48,329 nt of DNA from an uncultured bacterium (GTDB lineage: Bacteria; Bacteroidota; Ignavibacteria; Ignavibacteriales; Melioribacteraceae). Location of the stretch: assembly GCA_937936675.1 (NCBI GenBank), contig CALDDL010000330.1, positions 1-48,329 of the forward strand. Reading direction: 5' to 3'. Of this stretch, positions 41,117 to 48,329 are shown piece by piece (the stretch's first letter is position 1; the number at the start of each line of letters is the position of its first letter). A model generated the notes under the pieces. The model did no database searches. It had not been told where the DNA came from and saw nothing but the letters and a program-made list of their open reading frames with translations. A program made the translations under genes and the position numbers.

Positions 41117-44002
41117 ATGGATTTCAATATGAAAACGAAAAATTGGTTTAGAAGTTTTATCAATTATTTATTCATCTTAATGATAACCGCATCTACGATA
41201 AATGCAGCGGGGGGTAAACTTGTCGGAAAGATAATAGATAAAACAAATAACGAGCCTTTGATAGGTGTCAACATTGTAATATTGGGAATTAATCAGGGAG
41301 CCGCAACCGATATTGAAGGAGATTACGTAATATTAAATATTCCTCCGGGCACTTATGATATCAAAGCCTCCATGGTTGGTTTCAAAAATATTACTAAAAC
41401 CGGTGTAGTTATAAGTATTAATCATACTACTACATTAGATTTTGAAATGGAAGAAACGGTTTTGGATATCGGGGAAAGTATTATAGTTGTAGCCGAGCGT
41501 CCTCTCATAGAGAAGGATTTAACTTCTACGAGGCACTTTGTATCGGCAAATGAAATTCAAGCGCGCCCTACAACAAGTCTAACGAATATCTTATCTACAC
41601 TTCCCGGTATTGACGTTGATAATTCGGGACAGCTAACCGTAAGACGCGGATCGCTTGATCAAGTAGCATTTATGATCGATGGTATTAGGGCACGTAACCC
41701 TCTTGATTTCCAGCCATATACAAATATAAATTTGAGTTCTATTCAGGAACTTGAGATTATAACAGGTGGATTTAACGCCGAGTATGGCGAAGCCCAATCG
41801 GGTGTATTTAATATCGTTACAAAAGAAGGCGGTAATAAGGTTGATGGATTTGCAGAGTTTAGATTTACTCCTTCGGGATTAAAACATTGGGGCACTCCGT
41901 TATATGATTATTCAACTAATCGTTACTGGGAGAATACTCACGCTAGGCATTTGCAATGGTGGATTGATAATCCGAATCAATGGATAGACCCTAATGGTGT
42001 TTCCGGAAATAATCCTAATTCTATCTGGACTCCCGAACAAGCTTATGACGACTATATGAAGACTCATCAACCATTGACAGATTATACGGAACAGAATACC
42101 TACCAAACCGAGATGTCTCTTGGCGGACCGATAATCCAGAATGATCTATATTTCTTCTTCTCGGGAAAGTTCAGAACCGCACCGCCGGTATCGGGAAACA
42201 GTTATTTAGATAGAGGTTATTGGTATGACGGAACTTTGAAACTTACCTATAGATTATCACAAGATTATAAACTAATGGCTTCGGGATTTTATAGCGGTTC
42301 TAAAACAAGTCACGGAATGGAATATTTAGCTTTTGAAAATGGTTTTGAAAATAAATATGCACTGTATGATTATGAAGGATATCCAAAGAATAGTACTGAC
42401 GGACAGACGATAAAACTAACACACGTACTTAGTCAATACACATTTTATGAATTGCAATTTAGCAGAGTATATAGATTCAGAAGTCAAGGAACATTCCCGG
42501 GTGATGAAGCAGGATGGGAAACCGGAACACCGGAATATGATAGATTAAGAGCAGTGGATGCTCAAGGTTCACCGATACCCGGAGGATATAATAATATAAT
42601 CGGTCTCCACACTACCGGATATTTTTATAGAGGAACGGATAAGAATACCGATTTTACATTCGCAGGTGATTTTACAAGTCAGATAAGAAAAGAATGGCAA
42701 ATAAAAAGCGGATTCGATTTTACTTATTATAATCTTAATCGTTATCAGGAAGCTAAAGCTTTTAACGTAATCGAAGAGAAAGTATATAATCCTTATGAAG
42801 GAGATTTCTATATTCAGAATAAACTAGAGTTTGAAGGGTTGATAATGAATATCGGATTAAGATACGATTTCTATAATCCAAACGATTTTGTTTACAAAAA
42901 TTTATACGATCCATTTGATATAATAGCAGCTTATAACGAAAAGAGAGAACCCAAAGCATTAACTGAGAAAACGAAATTATTCGGACAGCTTTCACCAAGA
43001 ATTGGTATTTCTCATCCTATTTCAGATAAGACGGTACTTCACTTTTCCTACGGACATTTTTTCCAGAGAGCCGGATTTGGTGATTATGGAGAAGGTACGG
43101 GAGCCGATATTTCAGGACAGAGCGTTTCGGGTATCTTGAATACTTATTTACTTACTAATTCGGAAGGGCAGCCGGTACCATACAATCTTGGTAATCGTTT
43201 ATTGAAACCACGTAAAACGGTTTCTTACGAGCTTGGTATCGAGCATAATTTGGGCGGTATGGTTACAACCATTACAGCATTTTATAAAGATATTACAAAT
43301 ACCATCAGAACCGTAAGAGTATTTATGGATGACGGTACATCTTACCTTACAACGGGTAACTCTAATTATGCAGATGCAAAAGGTTTGGAAGTAGCAATAA
43401 GAAAACCACTTTCGGGAATCTGGGGCGGTTATCTTAATTTCTCTTGGAGTACGGGAATTACAGGAAGATCGGGAGATCCGGACGTACTGGCTTCACCTAA
43501 ATCAGGAATCGAAAGCCGTGTAACGGATTTTACGGGTGATTATATTCTATATGATCCGGCACGTTTGAAATTCGGTGTCGTTTTTGCAGTGCCCACAAAT
43601 TTTGATTTCCTTTATAGTGTATTTGCCGATATGCAGTTCGCTGTGGATTATCAGATCTATTTCCCACACAAACAGATTATATCTGATAACTTTACCGAAG
43701 GCGGAAAGACTTATATAAGAATGGCAGATAAGAATGCGGATATAAGAATCAGAAAAGAATTTAAAGTAGGCGGATTCAGTTTAGCAGCATTTATAGAAGT
43801 AAGAAACGCATTTAATGATAAATGGAATAATTTACAGGTAGTAAACTCATCGACTGCATCAGCCGAGGATAGAGTTGCTTATGTAAATTCCAATTTTGCA
43901 ATCTATCCCGAACTTACACCAAATGGCGGAGCATTCCCTGATGTATGGATGTATAGAAATATGCCTCGTGCTTTTGTATTCGGATTTGCAATTGGATTCT
44001 AA
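41117..44002 (+). CDS. TonB-dependent outer-membrane receptor with carboxypeptidase-regulatory-like domain (module B)
   Basis: The start may be 41117 (behind AAGAG) or the ATG at 41129; both give a signal peptide ending near 'INAAGG'. The 961-residue product has the CarboxypepD_reg-like domain (about 34-112, 'GKIIDKTNNEPLIGVNIV'). A TonB-box-like 'ESIIVVAER' lies at 120-128, and the plug (about 133-245) contains 'LTVRRGSLDQVAFMIDGI' and 'FNAEYGEAQSGVFNIVTKEG'. The barrel ends '...FVFGFAIGF' with a terminal phenylalanine. It is a paralog of the receptor at 6255. Here the order is receptor, large surface protein (30 bp later), PorV-like gene, so two of the three parts are swapped relative to module A. 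There is no SusD. The likely ligand is a large carbohydrate. Confidence 0.88.
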   Translation: MDFNMKTKNWFRSFINYLFILMITASTINAAGGKLVGKIIDKTNNEPLIGVNIVILGINQGAATDIEGDYVILNIPPGTYDIKASMVGFKNITKTGVVISINHTTTLDFEMEETVLDIGESIIVVAERPLIEKDLTSTRHFVSANEIQARPTTSLTNILSTLPGIDVDNSGQLTVRRGSLDQVAFMIDGIRARNPLDFQPYTNINLSSIQELEIITGGFNAEYGEAQSGVFNIVTKEGGNKVDGFAEFRFTPSGLKHWGTPLYDYSTNRYWENTHARHLQWWIDNPNQWIDPNGVSGNNPNSIWTPEQAYDDYMKTHQPLTDYTEQNTYQTEMSLGGPIIQNDLYFFFSGKFRTAPPVSGNSYLDRGYWYDGTLKLTYRLSQDYKLMASGFYSGSKTSHGMEYLAFENGFENKYALYDYEGYPKNSTDGQTIKLTHVLSQYTFYELQFSRVYRFRSQGTFPGDEAGWETGTPEYDRLRAVDAQGSPIPGGYNNIIGLHTTGYFYRGTDKNTDFTFAGDFTSQIRKEWQIKSGFDFTYYNLNRYQEAKAFNVIEEKVYNPYEGDFYIQNKLEFEGLIMNIGLRYDFYNPNDFVYKNLYDPFDIIAAYNEKREPKALTEKTKLFGQLSPRIGISHPISDKTVLHFSYGHFFQRAGFGDYGEGTGADISGQSVSGILNTYLLTNSEGQPVPYNLGNRLLKPRKTVSYELGIEHNLGGMVTTITAFYKDITNTIRTVRVFMDDGTSYLTTGNSNYADAKGLEVAIRKPLSGIWGGYLNFSWSTGITGRSGDPDVLASPKSGIESRVTDFTGDYILYDPARLKFGVVFAVPTNFDFLYSVFADMQFAVDYQIYFPHKQIISDNFTEGGKTYIRMADKNADIRIRKEFKVGGFSLAAFIEVRNAFNDKWNNLQVVNSSTASAEDRVAYVNSNFAIYPELTPNGGAFPDVWMYRNMPRAFVFGFAIGF

Positions 44003-44032
44003 AAAGTTATTTAAAAAATAAGAGTACTATTT

Positions 44033-46249
44033 ATGAAAAAGTTTATTCTAACAACGAAAATTAAGTTCTCAATCGTCTTATTGATATTGGGTTTGCTAAC
44101 GGTAGATATCTCGGCACAAAGAGATGTAGTAACTCATACAAGAGGAAAGCTTTGGGAAACATTAATATCCAACGGATTAATCGGAAGTGCCGGAGCGTGG
44201 GATTACATGGAGGTAACGGGACTGGGATTTTATCCGGGATTCAAGGGTTATTACTTCCCGAATGATGAACAATTAGCAAATTCGCCCGATAAGGTAACGA
44301 ATGCAAATTTTCATAATTTCAGAAGCGGTCCCTGGATCATCGCAAAAAATCCAAAATCATTAGAGCCACCGGATTTTAGTCCAAAGGATAAAGATTTTTT
44401 GATGTATCATGCATCGCTGACTCCAACAGATTATGGAACGATACAGAATTATAATCCGTGGGAAGGAGTTCAAAACTTCCCCGAGAAAGCGGGCTTTAAT
44501 CCACTCTTACCCGAAGAGATGTTTTATAACGAACGTCCGACAGTTACCGGTATCACCGTAAAACAGCGTTCAATGGTTTGGAGCGTACCCGGATATAGTG
44601 ATTTTATTATATACGACTATATTTTCAAAAACACAGGTGATATGGTAATAACTTCATTAAATAAAACAATGAAGTATGAACAAACATTAGATGAAGTATG
44701 GTTCGTATTCCATACAGGTATTTCGGTATCGACAAAAGGAATATTGAATTTCCACTATGATCCGAATTCATTTATATCATCAGCGGGACCGGCGGGAGGA
44801 TTCGGCGGTTATGGCGGAAAACCGGGTTCCGATGTATATCAATTTGAAAATAGAAACGCAGGCGATGGAAAAGGATTACTCTTCTTTAGCCGTGATTATA
44901 ATGGCGGAAGGGAGCCGGTGCCGTGGGATTTATATGCAAAGAAGAATAATTGGCAGGATATATTAAAATTAAAACCGGAATGGTTACCTGAACTTCAAGA
45001 CCCTGCATGTTTTGGATTTGTATTCTTATATCGTACACCATTCCCGGGTGCATCATCAGATCCATTTGATGCAGACCCGGCTTATTTCTCAATCTATAAT
45101 GATCAGGGAGATAATTTCAAAGGTAAAGACCTAGATTTTAATGAGTATTTCGGATTCGGAAAATTCAAGCCGCCGTTCTTCTATGATTTTGCAAAGCATG
45201 AATATCAAAGACCAAACGACGGTACTTTATATGCATGGTACACATCATCATTCGGACCGTATAAATTAGCACCCGGAGATTCGGTTCGGTTAATGGTAGC
45301 GGAAGTTGCCGGACAGCTTGATCTGAAGCAGGTGGCAATGGGTGATCCGAATAGAACATTCCCCGATAGTTCGATAGCCGCAATTATAAGAAATGCGCAG
45401 GCAGCTCGAAATGCGGTGAAATGGGGCTATGGCTCAAAAGTAAATGGAAAAGAAATTTTTGCAGATGTACCGGAAGCTCCGCCGGCTCCAAACGTACGAG
45501 CAGCTAATGCATCTAAAGGTTCAGATACTGCAGTTATTGCTATTCAATGGGATAAATTAGCCGAAGAAGCAAAAATTATGGACGGTGCTAATAAAGTTTT
45601 CTTTGATGGTGCAAATGATCTAAGTGGATACCGCGTTTATAGAGGTTCGGATGAAAGAGGTATATGGGATATGATTGCGGATATTCCAAAAGGTGAATTT
45701 CATAAATATTGGAATGCAGAAGCCGAAAGATATGAATTCTTAGATAAGAATTTACAGTTCGGATTTGAGTTCTATTATTATGTAGAAGCGTATAATTTAG
45801 TACCGAAACCGTGGACATCTTCCAATGGGACTTTGGTGAATAAACTTCCGGAATTAAGAAGTGCCGATATAAACAGGACTGAATTAACTTCTGCGAAACC
45901 GGGACCGATCGATCTTTCAAAGATAGGCTGGGATGTATTTGTAGTTCCTAATCCTTATATCGAAGGTGATGCAAATCATAGTTTCGGCGAGCCAAATCCA
46001 AGAAAAATAGAATTCAGAAATCTGCCGGAAAAAGCAAAGATATTGATATTTAATGTAGCCGGTGAATTGGTGAAGACCTTAAATCACGGTCCGGATGAAA
46101 GAGGAAATTTAGCCGGAAGTGTGGCTTGGGATCAGCAATCGGATTCGGGTCTATTAGTAGCGCCGGGGCTTTATATATTTGTTATAGAATCGGAGACCGA
46201 CGGAACAATTGGTCAAAGAGATACCGGCAAGTTTATGATTATCAGATAG
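44033..46249 (+). CDS. Exported surface protein with Fn3 region and C-terminal sorting-like domain (module B)
   Basis: This 738-residue protein has a signal peptide ('LLTVDISAQ'). The N-terminal part begins 'RDVVTHTRGKLWETLISNG' and holds 'RSMVWSVPGYSDFIIYDY' at 179-196. A glycine-rich stretch follows ('AGPAGGFGGYGGKPGSD'). An Fn3-like part lies at about 480-600 ('LSGYRVYRGSDERG', 'FEFYYYVEAYN'). The tail from 637 starts 'VVPNPYIEGDA', includes 'FNVAGELVKTLNH' and ends 'GKFMIIR'. It is homologous to the 1212-residue protein of module A in the same order of blocks but lacks the acidic Asp-rich loops. No known domain explains the N-terminal half. It lies between a receptor and a PorV-like gene and is probably a surface-exposed receptor partner exported by T9SS; this is inference. 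Confidence 0.7.
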   Translation: MKKFILTTKIKFSIVLLILGLLTVDISAQRDVVTHTRGKLWETLISNGLIGSAGAWDYMEVTGLGFYPGFKGYYFPNDEQLANSPDKVTNANFHNFRSGPWIIAKNPKSLEPPDFSPKDKDFLMYHASLTPTDYGTIQNYNPWEGVQNFPEKAGFNPLLPEEMFYNERPTVTGITVKQRSMVWSVPGYSDFIIYDYIFKNTGDMVITSLNKTMKYEQTLDEVWFVFHTGISVSTKGILNFHYDPNSFISSAGPAGGFGGYGGKPGSDVYQFENRNAGDGKGLLFFSRDYNGGREPVPWDLYAKKNNWQDILKLKPEWLPELQDPACFGFVFLYRTPFPGASSDPFDADPAYFSIYNDQGDNFKGKDLDFNEYFGFGKFKPPFFYDFAKHEYQRPNDGTLYAWYTSSFGPYKLAPGDSVRLMVAEVAGQLDLKQVAMGDPNRTFPDSSIAAIIRNAQAARNAVKWGYGSKVNGKEIFADVPEAPPAPNVRAANASKGSDTAVIAIQWDKLAEEAKIMDGANKVFFDGANDLSGYRVYRGSDERGIWDMIADIPKGEFHKYWNAEAERYEFLDKNLQFGFEFYYYVEAYNLVPKPWTSSNGTLVNKLPELRSADINRTELTSAKPGPIDLSKIGWDVFVVPNPYIEGDANHSFGEPNPRKIEFRNLPEKAKILIFNVAGELVKTLNHGPDERGNLAGSVAWDQQSDSGLLVAPGLYIFVIESETDGTIGQRDTGKFMIIR

Positions 46250-46289
46250 TGTGAAAAAATAAGATAAAAAGTTTTTACCCGGAGGTAAA

Positions 46290-47270
46290 TTGAAAAAGTT
46301 ATTATTTATAGCAATCATAATTGGGTTAGCCGGCACTACTCAAGGACAGTTTAAGAAAGTCGGCAGAACTTCAATGCAATTTGTAAAGATAGGTATCGGC
46401 GCAAGGGAGACGGCAATGGGAGAAGCATCGATAGCTAATCTCAATAACGTTAATGCAATGTTCTGGAATCCCGCAGGTCTGACAAAAGTCCAAGGACAGG
46501 AAGCGGCAGTACATTATACAAAATGGTTTGCCGACCTTAATCTTATGTCCGCCGCCGCCGCAGTTAATCTCGGCAGCTTCGGAGTAGTAGGTGTAAATTA
46601 TACAATTCTGAATTATGGCGATCTAGAAGAGGCATTCGTAACAAGCCCAACCGGAGGTATGGATACCCGTACAGGAAATACATTCACCGGAAAGGATATG
46701 TCTCTTGGATTCTCGTATGCACGCCAATTTACCGATAAACTTTCGATAGGCGTAAGTGCTCATTATATAAGAGAAGACTTACATAAATACTATTCGAGTA
46801 TATGGGCATTCGATGTGGGCAGTTATTATGAAACGGGATGGAAAGGAATAAGAATAGCGATGAGTGCACAGAATTTTTCTTCTCAAGCTCGCTGGATGTA
46901 TTCCGGAGATGAAACTCGTCAATCCTTTGAAATACCGCTTCTATATAGAATCGGTGCATCGATCGATCTTCTCGGCGGAAAAGACCTTTTCTTAGGAGGG
47001 GATTGGAATACTCATCGACTTACTTTAAATGTGGATGCAATTCACTCGAACGATTATTCCGAGAGAGTTCATATCGGAGGTGAATATGTATTCTTAGATC
47101 AGTTTGCCCTTCGAGGCGGTTATAGATTTAATTATGATGAAGGTAACTTCTCGGTGGGTGTCGGCTTTAATACACACTTTTCGGGTGTGAATGTTAAACT
47201 AGATTATTCGTATGTGAATATGGATTATTTAGATTCACCGCATCGCTTTTCATTATCATTTGGATTATAA
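46290..47270 (+). CDS. PorV/PorQ-family outer-membrane protein (module B), TTG start
   Basis: The start is a TTG at 46290, fixed by GGAGGT at 46281-46286 and by the signal peptide that begins there ('KKLLFIAIIIGLAGTTQGQ'); no ATG lies in frame nearby. The 326-residue product has the family blocks 'QFVKIGIGARETAMGEA', 'NAMFWNPAGLTKV', 'LTLNVDAIHSND' and 'QFALRGGYRFNYDEGN', and ends 'HRFSLSFGL'. It is a paralog of the module A gene at 9247. In this family only PorV and PorQ of T9SS have defined roles, and this copy's association with a receptor and an exported protein suggests a dedicated helper. The next gene starts 25 bp later. Confidence 0.85.
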   Translation: MKKLLFIAIIIGLAGTTQGQFKKVGRTSMQFVKIGIGARETAMGEASIANLNNVNAMFWNPAGLTKVQGQEAAVHYTKWFADLNLMSAAAAVNLGSFGVVGVNYTILNYGDLEEAFVTSPTGGMDTRTGNTFTGKDMSLGFSYARQFTDKLSIGVSAHYIREDLHKYYSSIWAFDVGSYYETGWKGIRIAMSAQNFSSQARWMYSGDETRQSFEIPLLYRIGASIDLLGGKDLFLGGDWNTHRLTLNVDAIHSNDYSERVHIGGEYVFLDQFALRGGYRFNYDEGNFSVGVGFNTHFSGVNVKLDYSYVNMDYLDSPHRFSLSFGL

Positions 47271-47295
47271 ACAGTAAAATATTTTTGGAGATATA

Positions 47296-48329
47296 ATGGC
47301 TTTTTCAAAAAAATTAGTGGATGGAGAAACACTTACAAAAGAAAACTTTAAGATGCCTCCTAAGGAATTGGGAATTTTACCGTTTTGGTTTTGGAACGGT
47401 GAAATGGATGAGAAGGAGATGGAATGGCAGATGAAGGAATATCATGATAAAGGTATTCCGGGATTATTTATTCATGGCAGATTCGGAGAATCGATCGGTT
47501 ATCTTTCAGATACTTGGTTTAAGAGAACAAAATTTGCAGTAGAAAAAGCCAAAGAGATTGGAATAGACGTATGGGTATATGACGAAATGAATTGGCCCAG
47601 CGGTACCGCATATAGAAAAGTGCCGAAAGAGAATCCGGAACTTCGTCAGAAATATTTAGAGATGGTTGCTCTACCTGTTCCGGGACCGATTTTTACATTC
47701 TTGGAAGCGACCGATGACCGTTACGTTAATACCGGAGACTCAAAACCTATTGCAGCTTTTGCATGTTCGGAGGATGAGTACAAAGGTTCAATCGAAAAAT
47801 TATTAGACTTAACACCTAATTTATCTTTCAATGCTGTAATTCCGTGGGAAGCGCCCGAAGGTAATTGGCGTTTACTTTATTTCTTGGAAAAAGAGATCGA
47901 TTATTATATTGATGCTCTTAATCCCGATTCGACTGCAAAATTTTTAGAAGAGACACACGAGAAATATAAAAAAGCAGTCGGGAAAGATTTTGGAACGATA
48001 GTACCAGGATTTTATACCGATGAACCGGCAATGCACTATTATCATGTGGGAATGGCTAATCAGATTATCCCTTGGACAAAGCAAATGTTCAAAATATTTA
48101 GAGAGAAGAGAGGATATGACCTAAAGCCATATTTAGCAGCACTCTTCCTTGATATGGGAAAAGACACGGCGAAAATTCGTTATGATTTCTGGCGGACATT
48201 AACCGAGCAATATACAGATTCATATTACAAACAGATCAGAAATTGGTGCGAATCAAATAATGTTCTTTTCACGGGACATTTACTCGGCGAGGAATGGCTC
48301 TGGATGCATGCAAGATGCGAAGGAAATAT
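47296..48329 (+). CDS. GH106-like (alpha-L-rhamnosidase-type) glycosidase, 3' truncated by window end
   Basis: An ATG at 47296, eight or so bases after TGGAG, opens a frame that stays open to the last base (344 codons visible). The start 'ELGILPFWFWNGEMDEKEMEWQM' (residues given in two parts in the family consensus) is followed by 'GIPGLFIHGRFGE', 'IGIDVWVYDEMNWPSG' and 'GFYTDEPAMHY'. This is the N-terminal barrel of the large glycosidases annotated as GH106/alpha-L-rhamnosidase-like. There is no signal peptide, so it would act inside the cell on imported oligosaccharides, unlike many of its relatives. The catalytic glutamates cannot be assigned with confidence from this part. It follows module B closely, so it is likely in the same operon. 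Confidence 0.7.
   Translation, partial: MAFSKKLVDGETLTKENFKMPPKELGILPFWFWNGEMDEKEMEWQMKEYHDKGIPGLFIHGRFGESIGYLSDTWFKRTKFAVEKAKEIGIDVWVYDEMNWPSGTAYRKVPKENPELRQKYLEMVALPVPGPIFTFLEATDDRYVNTGDSKPIAAFACSEDEYKGSIEKLLDLTPNLSFNAVIPWEAPEGNWRLLYFLEKEIDYYIDALNPDSTAKFLEETHEKYKKAVGKDFGTIVPGFYTDEPAMHYYHVGMANQIIPWTKQMFKIFREKRGYDLKPYLAALFLDMGKDTAKIRYDFWRTLTEQYTDSYYKQIRNWCESNNVLFTGHLLGEEWLWMHARCEGN

Overview
This window looks like a carbohydrate-foraging locus from an AT-rich bacterium of the FCB group, most likely an Ignavibacteria/Melioribacter-like member of the Bacteroidota-Chlorobiota branch. The basis is the combination of type IX secretion (T9SS) C-terminal sorting tails containing 'NYPNPFNP', PorV/PorQ-type outer-membrane proteins, TonB-dependent receptors with an N-terminal carboxypeptidase-regulatory-like domain, a GWxTD-domain protein and abundant secreted lipoproteins. 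The taxon is inferred from protein style; no rRNA or other marker is present.

Layout. 1-3041: the end of a secreted glycoside hydrolase (probably GH5-like) and an SGNH acetylesterase. 3244-6171: a large T9SS-secreted carbohydrate-binding protein on its own, followed by a terminator. 6255-13952: module A, a TonB-dependent receptor, a PorV-family protein and a 1212-residue surface protein, closed by a terminator. 14067-18431: a periplasmic parvulin-type foldase and a multidomain GH26 beta-mannanase with a T9SS tail. 18488-24833: regulation, with an NtrC-type regulator converging on a second NtrC-type regulator plus a 1174-residue sensor kinase that carries FG-GAP repeats and an ASPIC/UnbV domain. 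25049-28157: a small zinc ribbon, two lipoproteins and a zinc-dependent phospholipase C-like protein, ending in a strong terminator. 28272-29882 (minus): release factor 3, a housekeeping gene. 30138-37960: a LacI-family repressor with palindromic operators, an ABC sugar importer (binding protein and two permeases, no ATPase), a GWxTD protein, a lipoprotein and a FadL-like barrel. 38037-40073: a T9SS-secreted protein made of two nearly identical CBM9/DOMON-like modules. 40142-48329: a zinc alcohol dehydrogenase lacking the structural zinc lobe, module B (TonB receptor, 738-residue surface protein, PorV-family protein) and the start of a GH106-like glycosidase cut by the window end.

How it may work together (inference): mannan or a related acetylated polysaccharide is bound by T9SS-exported binding proteins, deacetylated and cut outside the cell by the esterase and the GH5/GH26 enzymes, taken across the outer membrane by the TonB receptors with their companion proteins, and moved across the inner membrane by the ABC importer under LacI control. 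The sensor kinase would read the extracytoplasmic glycan. The notable point is that the two paralogous receptor modules have no SusD; a large protein with a C-terminal T9SS-like tail and a PorV-family barrel occupy that place.

No tRNA, rRNA, CRISPR array, insertion sequence or phage gene was seen. No gene-free gap exceeds about 255 bp.
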